From NCBI GenBank assembly GCA_965237595.1, contig CBDEFY010000005.1, positions 1 to 64,000 on the forward strand: a stretch of DNA of 64,000 bases, in the 5' to 3' direction. The notes beneath the pieces were generated by a model, which was given only the letters and a program-made list of their open reading frames with translations, searched no databases and was not told the DNA's origin. Shown in pieces: positions 27,150-36,150 of this stretch; the first letter of the stretch is position 1; each line of letters opens with the position of its first letter. A program made the position numbers and the translations under genes. Source of the DNA: UBA9611 sp965237595 (GTDB lineage Bacteria > Chloroflexota > Dehalococcoidia > Lucifugimonadales > UBA3495).

Positions 27150-27605
27150 TTGACCTGGCAAGAGTTTGCGCGGCAAGACCCTGAACTGGCCGCTTTGGGC
27201 CAAGAGCGGCTGGACCGCAATGGGTTGGTTATGCTGGCCACTCTGCGGAAGAACGGGTGGCCTCGAATATCGCCGGTGGAGCCGCTGTTCTTCAACGGCC
27301 AGCTTTACCTGGGCATGATGTGGCAATCCATGAAGGCGCTGGACCTGCTGCGGGACCCTCGCTGCTCCATCCACAACGCAGTCTCGGACCGTCAAGCCAC
27401 AGAGGGAGAGTTCAAGGTCTACGGCCGCGCCCTGGACATCACGAATCCCGGCGAACGTCAGAGATACGTGGAGGCTTTATTCCAAAAGATTGGCTTCCAA
27501 CCCGAGGGGCATGAATTCCACTGCTTCGCCATCGACATCGAAAGCGCCGCAGCCAATACCCTGGTAGGTGAAGAGTTCCAGCACCAGGTCTGGAAGGCCG
27601 GTTAA
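27150..27605 (+). CDS. Pyridoxamine 5'-phosphate oxidase-like flavin-binding protein
   Basis: 151 residues from a TTG start with a GGGGGAC ribosome-binding stretch. It has the split-barrel pattern LVMLATLRKNGWPRISPVEP, GQLYLGMMWQSMKALDLLRDPRC and FKVYGRALDITNP. Members bind FMN or F420 and include many general oxidoreductases, not only PdxH. No pathway context. Confidence 0.8.
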   Translation: MTWQEFARQDPELAALGQERLDRNGLVMLATLRKNGWPRISPVEPLFFNGQLYLGMMWQSMKALDLLRDPRCSIHNAVSDRQATEGEFKVYGRALDITNPGERQRYVEALFQKIGFQPEGHEFHCFAIDIESAAANTLVGEEFQHQVWKAG

Positions 27606-27780
27606 GAGCCTTGCTCCGCCTCCGCAGCCCGCAATTCCCAGGTGGCCCGGGGCAGGAAGTTATGTCTTCTGGCGACCGGTTCTTGTCCCTTTTCCAAGCA
27701 GCATGCTATGATTGCCTCAGCCTCAAATTCCGGCCTAAAACTACGGCCGGAATCCCTGTTCCCAGGCTCGAGACTCATAT

Positions 27781-28338
27781 TTGAGCAGCCAACAGGACCG
27801 TCAGGTCTACCTATCCGTGGATGAGCCCTTCACCGGCAGTATCCTCTGCGATATTCTGGGAGATATTCCGGGTACGTCTACCGAGGATTGGTTGACAGAG
27901 ATAGCGAAGGCGGCTCTGGATGTAGCGCTGGGCGGGACGGAGGCGGCGCAGATGAGCCTGCTCATTAGCAACGATGACACTGTCCGCGGCCTGAACGCCC
28001 GGTTTCGGGGACTGGACGAAGTGACTGACGTGTTGTCTTTCTCGGGGGACCACTCTGGCCATTGGGAAGGCGAAGCAGAACCACCCGAGGACACCGGCGG
28101 GTTCGATTTCGTCATGCCGCCCGGCGAGCCTTCACCGTTGGGTGAGGTGATTGTGTCCTACCCTCAGGCGCAACGTCAGGCAGACGAGCGGGGCGTTCCC
28201 CTTGAACATGAGTTAGCCCTTCTGGTAGTACATGGAGTGCTGCACCTGACCGGCCACGACCACCTGGAACCCGAAGAAACGGCGCTGATGCAGTCTAAAG
28301 AACGGACAGCCCTGGCAGCACTCAATATCCCAGGCTAA
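27781..28338 (+). CDS. ybeY: Endoribonuclease YbeY (16S rRNA maturation, ribosome quality control)
   Basis: 185 residues from a TTG start; a shorter GTG start at 27820 would remove conserved sequence. The zinc-binding signature HGVLHLTGHDH near the C-terminus (H-x3-H-x5-H) is diagnostic, and LNARFRGLDEVTDVLSF is the second family motif. It precedes dnaX by 44 bp. Confidence 0.93.
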   Translation: MSSQQDRQVYLSVDEPFTGSILCDILGDIPGTSTEDWLTEIAKAALDVALGGTEAAQMSLLISNDDTVRGLNARFRGLDEVTDVLSFSGDHSGHWEGEAEPPEDTGGFDFVMPPGEPSPLGEVIVSYPQAQRQADERGVPLEHELALLVVHGVLHLTGHDHLEPEETALMQSKERTALAALNIPG

Positions 28339-28382
28339 ACACGGGCTAAACACGCACTAAACACGATGGAGACCCACCTGTC

Positions 28383-30056
28383 ATGACCGGCCAGGCCACA
28401 ACCGATCCGGCCGCCGCCGCCCAGGTCTTCTACCGCAAGTGGCGGCCTTCCAGCTTCAGCCAGTTGGTGGGGCAAGAACACGTCTCCACCACGCTGCGCC
28501 AGGCCATCAGGCAAGGCCGGGTCTCCCACTCCTACCTATTCTGCGGTCCCAGAGGCAGCGGCAAGACCACCACCGCCCGGATCGTCGCCAAAGCCGTCAA
28601 CTGCCTGGACATTCAGGACGGCGACCCGTGCAACGCCTGTGCGATCTGTCAATCAATCAACAGCGGCCAGTTCATGGACATCATCGAACTCGACGCCGCC
28701 AGCAACCGGGGCATCGACGAGATACGGGACATCCGGGAGAAGGTGAACTTCGCCCCGGCCCAGGGCAAGCGCAAGGTCTACATCATCGACGAAGCCCACA
28801 TGCTGACCGACGCGGCCTCCAACGCCTTTCTAAAAACCCTGGAAGAGCCGCCGGCCCACGTCATCTTCGTTCTCTGCACCACCGAAGCCCACCGAATCCT
28901 GCCGACGATCATCTCCCGGTGCCAGCGCTTCGACTTCCGCCGGATTGGCTCGGAGTTGATCTACAACCGCCTAGCCGACATCACCGAGGCCGAAGGGGTG
29001 AATGTCGAACCCGAGGCCCTGCGCCTGGTGGCCCGCCACGCCTCCGGCAGTCTGCGGGACGCCGAAAACCTATTGGAACAACTGGTTGTCTCCTCATCCG
29101 ACGGCGTCACGCTGAAGCAGGTCGAGGAGCTATTGGGCCTGGACAACGGCGAAAGCGCCTTGGAATTGGTTAAATACCTGCTCATGGGCAACACGTCGGC
29201 CGCGCTGTCGGCTGTGAACCGGGCCGCCTGGGGCGCCACTGACCTGCGTCAACTGCACAAACAGACCATAGAATTGCTACGGGCTGTGATGCACCTGCAA
29301 TGGGGCTCAGAAGATGCTGTGGACCTTCCTGACGATGTTACCGCCCAACTCAAGGAATTGGTGGGCAACCTCCCACCCTGGCGAATCGTTAGAGGACTGA
29401 AGATCTGGGGCGATGTCAACATGCGCTACGATGCGCCGTCCACCCTGCCCTTGGAATTGGCCGTGGTGGAGATCTGCGAGGATACGGCCCCGCCGGCTGC
29501 ACAACCTCCTTCGGCCGCACGGTCCGCAGCCCCGGCCCAACAAAGCCGCGCGCCTCGTGGCGGGGCACCGCCTCCACAGCGCGGAGCGCCAGATGCGGGA
29601 CGGCCTGCTGCGGCAAGGCCTCCAGCCAGGGCGCCGGAACAGGCTTCCGGGCAACGGCGGACTGCCCCAGACCCCGCGCCCGTTTCCGAACTTGGCGCCC
29701 AGTGGCTGGTGGCGGTTAAAGTGTTGGCACGTCACAAGGGCAAGAAATATAACCTGGGAGCCCTGCTTCGAGACTGCAAGGCCAACGCTGTCTCTTTGGA
29801 GGGCAACACCTTAGTGTTGGGCTTTTCCAATAAGGCCAACCTGGAACGGATGCAAGAGGAGATGGAAGACCCAGGTTCCCGCCGCCAAGTGACCGAGGCC
29901 GTCACCAAATCGTTCGGGGCGACCTACGAGCTCCGCCTCACCCTGGCCAACGGAAACGGGGCCACCGCCAACACGGTGAAGACCGCACAACAGAGTTCTC
30001 TGGTCCGCACGGCCTTGGGGATGGGCGCTAGAGTCCTAGAGGAGATTGAAGAATGA
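28383..30056 (+). CDS. dnaX: DNA polymerase III subunit gamma/tau
   Basis: 557 residues. Walker A is GPRGSGKTTTAR (K61); a zinc module is formed by C74, C83, C86 and C89; Walker B is VYIIDEAHML; the sensor-1/arginine-finger segment is IISRCQRFDFRRI. A Pro/Ala/Arg-rich linker (about 375-435) leads to a C-terminal domain. It loads the sliding clamp as part of the clamp-loader complex. The stop overlaps the ebfC start by 4 bp. Confidence 0.96.
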   Translation: MTGQATTDPAAAAQVFYRKWRPSSFSQLVGQEHVSTTLRQAIRQGRVSHSYLFCGPRGSGKTTTARIVAKAVNCLDIQDGDPCNACAICQSINSGQFMDIIELDAASNRGIDEIRDIREKVNFAPAQGKRKVYIIDEAHMLTDAASNAFLKTLEEPPAHVIFVLCTTEAHRILPTIISRCQRFDFRRIGSELIYNRLADITEAEGVNVEPEALRLVARHASGSLRDAENLLEQLVVSSSDGVTLKQVEELLGLDNGESALELVKYLLMGNTSAALSAVNRAAWGATDLRQLHKQTIELLRAVMHLQWGSEDAVDLPDDVTAQLKELVGNLPPWRIVRGLKIWGDVNMRYDAPSTLPLELAVVEICEDTAPPAAQPPSAARSAAPAQQSRAPRGGAPPPQRGAPDAGRPAAARPPARAPEQASGQRRTAPDPAPVSELGAQWLVAVKVLARHKGKKYNLGALLRDCKANAVSLEGNTLVLGFSNKANLERMQEEMEDPGSRRQVTEAVTKSFGATYELRLTLANGNGATANTVKTAQQSSLVRTALGMGARVLEEIEE

Positions 30057-30352
30057 ACCGTAACATGATGCGTCAGGCGCAGAAACAACTGGCCCAACTT
30101 CAGAAAATCCAGGATGAGCTGGAGACCCTTACCGTTGAGGGCAGCGCCGGCGGCGGCGCGGTGAAGGTGGTCATGACCGGCAAGCAGATCGTGGAGTCGG
30201 TGACCATCGAACCCGAGGCCGCGGAAGAGGTTGACCTGCTCCAGGACATGGTGCTGGCCGCGGTGAACGACGCATCCTCCAAAGCCCAGGAACTGGCCGC
30301 CCAGAAGATGAGCGTGGTCACCGGCGGCATGAACATCCCGGGATTCTCCTAG
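30053..30352 (+). CDS. ebfC: YbaB/EbfC family nucleoid-associated protein
   Basis: 99 residues, starting MNRNMMRQAQKQLAQLQKIQDEL, a long basic helix. The conserved VEGSAGGGAVKVVMTGKQ and a C-terminal GGMNIPG follow. It binds DNA as a dimer. It lies in its usual place after dnaX, overlapping it by 4 bp. Confidence 0.94.
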   Translation: MNRNMMRQAQKQLAQLQKIQDELETLTVEGSAGGGAVKVVMTGKQIVESVTIEPEAAEEVDLLQDMVLAAVNDASSKAQELAAQKMSVVTGGMNIPGFS

Positions 30353-30371
30353 GGTCGGGGCAGTCGAAGAG

Positions 30372-31172
30372 TTGGCCAACGATATGGTCGCAATGACACC
30401 CAGGGAAGCGTTGGGCATTATGGAGCCCACGTTGGAGCCCGAAAAGGCTCTCACGAAGGAACAACTAGTCGCTCTCGATGCTTCGCCCAAGACGTTGGCG
30501 AAAAAAATTCGGGATGGTACCGCCAGCGTTGAAAAGGTAGAAAACTACCTGAACAAGCAGCTAGAGATTCCACCGGAACTTAGGGATTCTCTGTTGGGAT
30601 TCTTACTGGCTCAGAAGGCCCGTTTGTCGCTGCGCGAAGATCGTGCCAAGGAAGCTGCTGAATACGCCCAACGAGCCCTCGTCCATGATGATGGATCTCC
30701 GGCAAATTGGCTGGCACAGGGAGCCGTCCTGTTATGGCTGGAGCGGTTTGACGAAGCTACGGCATCTTTTGAATCGGCGTTCCTATCCCGCAAGAGGTTC
30801 GGTACCCAAGTTAGGAAGCATCTGCCGACGCTTCTTAAGTCTTGGAGCGGCTGCGCCCTGCTTCACGGCTTGTCAGGCATATTGCGCCAAGACGTGACCA
30901 CAGCCCAGAAGGCCGTCAAAGAATACCTACACGTTCTGAACGAATCCAGATCCGTAGCTTTGGAAAGCGCGATCATGGTTCCAGTAAGTACAGCAACTAA
31001 AGACAATGTCCCTCCTGAACTCCAAGCTGCGATAGACGAGCTAGCACTCATGGTAAGACTCTTATCGATTGAAGACCCGTTTGACGGTTGGAGGGAACTT
31101 TCCAAGGAAGTTAGCAAAGTGTGGCCAGAAGGCATCTCTGCGGTAGATGCGATTCGCGAGCAACGCGCATAA
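30372..31172 (+). CDS. Unknown TPR-like protein inserted in the dnaX-recR operon
   Basis: 266 residues from a TTG with a weak GAAGAG upstream; ATGs at 30384 and 30393 are alternatives. The middle carries two TPR-like helix pairs (AKEAAEYAQRALVHDDGSPANWLAQGAVLL and FDEATASFESAFLSRKRFG). The rest is alpha-helical and not recognised. It ends 6 bp before a PIN-domain nuclease, so the pair may act together, the TPR protein perhaps as an antitoxin or adaptor. Base usage is less GC-rich than in the neighbouring dnaX and recR, suggesting acquisition. ebfC and recR are normally adjacent. Confidence 0.7.
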   Translation: MANDMVAMTPREALGIMEPTLEPEKALTKEQLVALDASPKTLAKKIRDGTASVEKVENYLNKQLEIPPELRDSLLGFLLAQKARLSLREDRAKEAAEYAQRALVHDDGSPANWLAQGAVLLWLERFDEATASFESAFLSRKRFGTQVRKHLPTLLKSWSGCALLHGLSGILRQDVTTAQKAVKEYLHVLNESRSVALESAIMVPVSTATKDNVPPELQAAIDELALMVRLLSIEDPFDGWRELSKEVSKVWPEGISAVDAIREQRA

Positions 31173-31178
31173 GAGAAA

Positions 31179-31592
31179 ATGGAGCAATTTGTTGTCGACA
31201 CGAATATATTGGTAGCTTCATTCAATGAATCTGACTCGCTACAACCACAATCCCAACCGTACATCGAGGGGTTGGAAAACGGAAGCTATATATTTCACCT
31301 ACCAATGTTGGTCATCGCCGAATTAATTGGCACGATGAGCAGAATGCCGACCGCCAATCGGCTCGCACTATTGGCTAGGACTAACCAAAGTCTAATAGAA
31401 TGGGAGCGATCTGGGAAAATCTCGCTTTATCCCCTTGACCAAGAGCGCCTCGAACTTTCCCTAACAATTGCCCAGCGAGACCGTCTGAAAGGCGCAGATT
31501 CAGTGGTCGCCGCTCTCGCCGAAGAACTGGGAATGCCTCTCAAGACTTTCGATGGAGAGATTCTCGCCCGGTTCTCGCAGGCCTCGACATGA
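31179..31592 (+). CDS. PIN-domain ribonuclease (VapC-like)
   Basis: 137 residues. The four acidic residues of the PIN active site are all visible: D7 (VVDTNILVA), E48 (VIAELIG), D107 (KGADSVV) and D125 (TFDGEIL). This fits a metal-dependent RNase of the VapC type. Its partner is not a standard VapB; the gene just upstream encodes the TPR-like protein. Its stop overlaps the recR start by 4 bp, so it is translated within the replication/repair operon. Confidence 0.88.
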   Translation: MEQFVVDTNILVASFNESDSLQPQSQPYIEGLENGSYIFHLPMLVIAELIGTMSRMPTANRLALLARTNQSLIEWERSGKISLYPLDQERLELSLTIAQRDRLKGADSVVAALAEELGMPLKTFDGEILARFSQAST

Positions 31593-32203
31593 GCGACGAA
31601 CACGTCCCCGGCGCAGCCCCTTCTCTGGCCCGGTTGGTGCAGGAACTTAACCGGCTTCCGGGCATCGGACCCAAGAGTGCCCAGCGCCTTGCCTACCACA
31701 TCATCCGGCTACCCGACGAAGAGGCCTATGCCCTGGCCGATGCAGTGACCGCCGTCAAGCAGAACATCGTCTTCTGCGAGGAGTGCCAGAACCTGACCGA
31801 CGCCTCCCCCTGCTCAATCTGTTCCGACCCTCGCCGCGACCGGTCCATCCTCTGCGTGGTGGAGGAACCATTGGACGTGCTGGCCATGGAGCGCACCCGC
31901 AGCTATCGCGGCCTGTACCACGTCCTCCACGGCGTAATCTCACCCATCAACGGCATCGGGCCCGACCAGCTAAAGCTGAAGGAGCTTTTCGCCCGCCTGC
32001 CCCAGCCGGAATTAATTGAGATGGTGGTGGCCACCAACCCGACGCTGGAGGGCGAGGCCACGGCCATGTACATCCGCCGCCACCAAGGCCGGGACGACCT
32101 GCGCATCACCCACCTTGCCAGGGGGCTGCCGGTGGGTGGATCATTGGAGTATTCCGATGAGACCACCTTGACCCGGGCGTTTCAGGGCCGCCAAGAGATT
32201 TAA
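31589..32203 (+). CDS. recR: Recombination mediator protein RecR
   Basis: 204 residues. An N-terminal HhH (LPGIGPKSAQRLAYHI), a four-cysteine zinc finger (CEECQNLTD to CSIC), and a Toprim domain (LCVVEEPLDVLAMER with YHVLHGVISPINGIGP) give the standard architecture. It works with RecO to load RecA on gapped DNA; recO follows 15 bp later. Confidence 0.96.
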   Translation: MSDEHVPGAAPSLARLVQELNRLPGIGPKSAQRLAYHIIRLPDEEAYALADAVTAVKQNIVFCEECQNLTDASPCSICSDPRRDRSILCVVEEPLDVLAMERTRSYRGLYHVLHGVISPINGIGPDQLKLKELFARLPQPELIEMVVATNPTLEGEATAMYIRRHQGRDDLRITHLARGLPVGGSLEYSDETTLTRAFQGRQEI

Positions 32204-32218
32204 TCCGGAGCTCTAATC

Positions 32219-33007
32219 ATGGCCCCTCCCAGGACCTACCGCTGCGAAGCCATTACCCTGAGCCACACACCGCTCGGCGAGGCCGACCTGCTGGTCACCA
32301 TGTACACCAGAGACCAAGGGAAGGTGCGCGCCGTGGGCAAGGGGGCCCGCCGGTCGACCAGCAAGCTGGTGGGCCATCTGGAGCCTTTGACCGTGGTGAA
32401 GATGTCCATGGCCCGCGGCCGCACCATGGACATAATCTCCCAGGCGGAAGTCGTTGAGAGCTTCGCAACGCTGAAGAAGAATCTGACGGCTATCACCAAG
32501 GGCCAATACCTGGCGGAATTGGTGGATGGCTTTGGGGCCGAGGCCAGCGCCAACCCGGACCTGTACCAGTTGATGATTGAGACCCTGCGGGCCGTGGAGG
32601 CCGATCCGGCCTCGGACATGCCGCTAAGGTTCTTCGAACTCCACCTGTTGCAGGTGTCCGGCCTGATGCCCGAGCTCTACCACTGTGTTGAGTGCCGAAA
32701 TGAACTGGAACCCGATTCCCACCGGTTCAGCCCCAACGTGGGCGGAACGCTATGTCTGGGTTGCAGCCCTGACGACGCCCACCTGAGGCCCCTGTCCCTT
32801 CGCGCTCTAAAGGTGCTGCGTCTCTTCGACCGGAGCAGCATCGCCGAGGCCGGCAAACTGGCCATAGACACCAGCCTGGCGGAAGAGCTGAAGAGCCTGC
32901 TTTCAACCACCGTGAGCTATTGGCTGGGTAAGGAAATTCGCTCTAACTCGTTCTTGGAACGCCTACACAATGAGTCCCTCCCTGAGGTATATATCCAGAA
33001 TTTGTAG
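32219..33007 (+). CDS. recO: DNA repair protein RecO
   Basis: 262 residues. An N-terminal OB fold (LSHTPLGEADLLVTMYT and KVRAVGKGARR) is followed by an alpha-helical domain and a zinc site (CVECRNELEP and CLGC). It lies directly after recR, its functional partner in the RecFOR pathway. Confidence 0.94.
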   Translation: MAPPRTYRCEAITLSHTPLGEADLLVTMYTRDQGKVRAVGKGARRSTSKLVGHLEPLTVVKMSMARGRTMDIISQAEVVESFATLKKNLTAITKGQYLAELVDGFGAEASANPDLYQLMIETLRAVEADPASDMPLRFFELHLLQVSGLMPELYHCVECRNELEPDSHRFSPNVGGTLCLGCSPDDAHLRPLSLRALKVLRLFDRSSIAEAGKLAIDTSLAEELKSLLSTTVSYWLGKEIRSNSFLERLHNESLPEVYIQNL

Positions 33008-33080
33008 CTAGTTTTTGAGCGGGGCCCGTCGTTTCACGCCTAAAAGAAGGGTTGCCGTTCCTCGATAGGAAAGGTAAGTT

Positions 33081-33745
33081 GTGTTTACCAAGATATTGAT
33101 TGCCAACCGGAGCGAGATCGCCTGCCGGATCATTCGCACCTGTCAGAGGTTGGGCATAAAGACCGTCGCCATCTACTCGGCGGTCGACCGAGAAGCATTG
33201 CACGTCAAACAGGCCGACGAGGCCTAGTGGAGTTTCTGGTGTCGGGAGACAGCAGCGTCTACCTCCTGGAGATGAACACCCGGCTCCAGGTGGAGCATGG
33301 TGTGACCGAACTGGTGACCGGCCTGGACTTGGTGGAACTGCAACTACGGGTCGCCGCCGGTGAACCCCTACCCATAAGCCAAGACGACGTCTCGGTCAAC
33401 GGACATGCCACTGAGGTCCGCCGGGTCTACCCCGAAGACCCCGAGACCTTCATGCCCAACGCAGGCGACATCACAGACCTCCACCAGCCTGAGGGCGAGC
33501 ACATCCGCATTGACTCCGCGCTTTGCAACGGTTACACCGTTGGGTTAGACTATGAGCCATTATTGGCCAAGATAATGGCCTGGGGAGAGGACCGAAATCA
33601 GGCGATAAAAACCCTGCAGAGGGCACTGCTGGAGTTCCGGCTGGAAGGCGTTAAGTGCAACGTCCCGTTGCTGTGGGAAATTCTGGCCACCAAGGAATTT
33701 ACCGCTGCCACCTACCAGACCGGGTCCATGCCAATATGGACCTAA
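33081..33745 (+). pseudogene. Biotin carboxylase (AccC/PycA type) with large internal deletion
   Basis: A GTG-started frame opens with the biotin carboxylase N-terminus (FTKILIANRSEIACRIIRT, where the usual Gly of NRGEIA is Ser) and runs to QADEA, then meets a TAG at 33225. Two bases out of frame the sequence picks up at EFLVSGDSSVYLLEMNTRLQ, the late ATP-grasp block, and continues to the C-terminal domain (EVRRVYPEDPETFMPN, SALCNGYTV). About 230 codons containing most of the ATP-grasp domain are missing, so the protein cannot work. The downstream BCCP-type gene suggests it once formed an acyl-CoA or pyruvate carboxylase operon. Confidence 0.85.
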
Positions 33746-33787
33746 GAAATCCAGAACCGCTCCCTGAATAACGGCCTCAACGGAAAG

Positions 33788-33988
33788 ATGCATAAGAACG
33801 GCAATGGGCACAAGAACGGTCACGAAACCGGCGAACGCGAAATCGCCGCCACCATTGGCGTCTCTCTGGCCATGGCAATGAAGTCTGCCCAGCCTCAAAA
33901 TGCATCCGCTGCCATCAGCCAATGGCGCGTGTATGGGCGTCGGGAGCAGCTCCTCTCTCGGACACTGGGGAACCGGGGTTGGCGGTAA
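33788..33988 (+). CDS. Small OadG/carboxylase-associated protein, uncertain
   Basis: 66 residues. A His/Asn/Gly-rich start (KNGNGHKNGHETGE) is followed by a short hydrophobic helix (EIAATIGVSLAMAM) and WRVYGRREQLLSR, a pattern seen in small proteins encoded between biotin carboxylases and BCCPs. It overlaps the start of the BCCP-like gene. Because the carboxylase upstream is broken, it may no longer be functional. Confidence 0.5.
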   Translation: MHKNGNGHKNGHETGEREIAATIGVSLAMAMKSAQPQNASAAISQWRVYGRREQLLSRTLGNRGWR

Positions 33989-34419
33989 CCAATCTTCGGA
34001 TCAAGGTTGGGGATAACTGGTACAACGTCGAAGTAGGTGAACTGACCCATTCCCCGGTCCAGGTCACCGTCGAAGGCGAGACCTTCCTAGTGGAAGTTGA
34101 AGGCTTGCCCGCCCAGGTTCCGACCCGACCCCGCCGTGGACGCACCCAGACTCCCGGCATCGTAGTCCCCCCTCCCCCCACCCGTGGCTCCGCCAGCCGC
34201 GGGCCGGACAATATCATCGTCTCGCCCATGCCCGGACGGGTCATTTCCATAATGGTGCGGCCCGGGGATAACGTCTCCGCCGGTCAGGAAGTGTGCGTGG
34301 TAGAAGCCATGAAAATGGAGCAGAGCATCCGGGCCACCCGTGACGGCGTTGTCAGAGCGGTCTTGGTGCAACCCATGGACTCGGTCCGTACCAACGACCC
34401 CCTGATCGAACTGGAATAA
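33979..34419 (+). CDS. Biotin/lipoyl attachment domain protein (BCCP-like)
   Basis: About 146 residues from a TTG at 33979; an ATG at 33922 is in frame but overlaps the previous gene more. The N-terminal part (LRIKVGDNWYNVEVGEL) is followed by a Pro/Arg-rich linker and a biotinyl domain with the biotin lysine in VEAMKMEQ, preceded by SPMPGRVISIMVRPGD. It would carry carboxybiotin for an acyl-CoA or pyruvate/oxaloacetate-type carboxylase. The biotin carboxylase beside it is disrupted, so another one must serve it if it works. Confidence 0.85.
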   Translation: MAVTNLRIKVGDNWYNVEVGELTHSPVQVTVEGETFLVEVEGLPAQVPTRPRRGRTQTPGIVVPPPPTRGSASRGPDNIIVSPMPGRVISIMVRPGDNVSAGQEVCVVEAMKMEQSIRATRDGVVRAVLVQPMDSVRTNDPLIELE

Positions 34420-34581
34420 GGCTTTTTCGCCACGGTCCGCGCCCCCCAACCCCTACTATTGAATCCCCTAGGTGCGTCAGCCCTCCACTTTGTATTATCA
34501 TTGGTTGATTAAAATCGGGGACGTCTTCCCGCAAACCACCGCCGTCCCCCAATCGCATTCAATTACACGGAGGGTAGAACC

Positions 34582-36126
34582 ATGAAGTACGACTACATCG
34601 TGGTGGGGGGAGGTTCCGCGGGTTGCACAATTGCCACGCGCCTATCCGAAGACCCATCAAAGTCGGTGTTGCTCCTGGAAGCAGGCCCGGACTATCCCGA
34701 CTTCGAACATCTCCCCGAGGACATCAAATTCGGAAACAATGTATTCCTCTCGGCCTACGGCCCCCACAGTTGGGACTACGTGGCCCAGGTGACCCCCGAG
34801 CAGCCCAACCTGACTATCCCCCGGGGCAAGGCCACCGGCGGCTCCAGCGCCATCAACGGACAGGTGCTGTTCCGAGGCATCCCCGAGGACTACGACGGCT
34901 GGGCGGCCATGGGCAACGACGAATGGGCCTTCACCAAGGTCTTGCCCTATTTCAACAAACTGGAGACCGACCTGGACTTCAGCGGCGATTTCCACGGGTC
35001 CGACGGCCCGGTCCCCGTGAAGCGCTATCCCCGCAGCGATTGGCTGCCCTACGCCAATGCCTTTGAGTCGGCCTGCGTGGCAGAGGGATACGAGATTGAC
35101 GAAGACATGAACCATCCCGAGTCCACCGGCGTCTCACCCAGGGCCAGAAACACCATCGACGGCGTGCGCATGAGCAACGCCCTGAATTACCTGGACATGG
35201 CACGCCACCGGCTGAACTTCACCATCCGGGGCAACGTCACCGCCCGGCGCATTCTGTTCGAAGGCAAGCGGGCCGTGGGCGTAGAGGCGGAGTGCGGCGA
35301 CGAGATATTCAAGGTGGAGGCGGACCAGATTGTGGTCTCCAGCGGCGCGGTTGCTTCTCCCCAGTTGTTGATGCTCTCGGGCATCGGGCCGGCCGAACAC
35401 CTTAAAAGTCTGGGCATCGACGTGGTCCACGACTCCCCCGGCGTCGGCCAGAACTTGCGCGACCATCCCTCAGCCGCCGTCCTTTACCATGCAACCGGCG
35501 AGCGTCCCGACGTGCAAGCGCCGGTCATTCAGGTGGGCCTGCGTTACACCGTTCAAGGCTCCAAATTACGCAACGACATGCAAATCAGCCCCATGCTGAT
35601 GACCAGCGAGCACCGTCCCGCACAGGTTGAGATTGACGACGACGAGAATTACATCGGGGTCAGCGCCAGCCTACAGCTTGCCCTGGGCCAGGGTGAGTTG
35701 AAGTTGACCTCCACCGACCCCCACATCCAGCCCTTCTTGAACTACAACTACTACACGGAGGAGGAAGACCTCCGCCGCATGCGGGAGGCCGTGCATCTGT
35801 CAATCAAGATCTGCGAACAGCCCAGTTTCAACAGCCTCCTCCTGGACCGGGTCAACCCCACCGACACCGACCTAGTCTCGGACGAAACCCTGAACGCATG
35901 GCTGATGCGGAATACCGGAACATCTCACCACATCTCGGGCACCTGTAAGATGGGGCCCAACTCCGACCCCATGGCGGTGCTGGACCAGCATTGTCATGTG
36001 CGGGGCGTCGAGTCCCTGCGGGTAGCCGACGCTTCGGTGATGCCGGACTGCATCCGGGCCAACACCAACGCCACGACGATAATGATTGCCGAGAAGGTGG
36101 CCGACTGGATCAAAGAGGGGCGCTGA
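34582..36126 (+). CDS. GMC family FAD-dependent oxidoreductase (choline dehydrogenase-like)
   Basis: 514 residues. FAD motif YIVVGGGSAGCTIATRLSED at residues 5-24, GMC signature 1 (GKATGGSSAINGQVLFRG), signature 2 (SSGAVASPQLLMLSGIGP), the active-site His in GTSHHISGTCKMG, and the C-terminal Asn in RANTNATTIMIAE. Likely an alcohol dehydrogenase; the substrate is open. GGAGGG precedes the ATG. A close relative lies at 56699-58195. Confidence 0.92.
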   Translation: MKYDYIVVGGGSAGCTIATRLSEDPSKSVLLLEAGPDYPDFEHLPEDIKFGNNVFLSAYGPHSWDYVAQVTPEQPNLTIPRGKATGGSSAINGQVLFRGIPEDYDGWAAMGNDEWAFTKVLPYFNKLETDLDFSGDFHGSDGPVPVKRYPRSDWLPYANAFESACVAEGYEIDEDMNHPESTGVSPRARNTIDGVRMSNALNYLDMARHRLNFTIRGNVTARRILFEGKRAVGVEAECGDEIFKVEADQIVVSSGAVASPQLLMLSGIGPAEHLKSLGIDVVHDSPGVGQNLRDHPSAAVLYHATGERPDVQAPVIQVGLRYTVQGSKLRNDMQISPMLMTSEHRPAQVEIDDDENYIGVSASLQLALGQGELKLTSTDPHIQPFLNYNYYTEEEDLRRMREAVHLSIKICEQPSFNSLLLDRVNPTDTDLVSDETLNAWLMRNTGTSHHISGTCKMGPNSDPMAVLDQHCHVRGVESLRVADASVMPDCIRANTNATTIMIAEKVADWIKEGR

Positions 36127-36150
36127 AGGAAGATATAAGACCGGTCGGCG

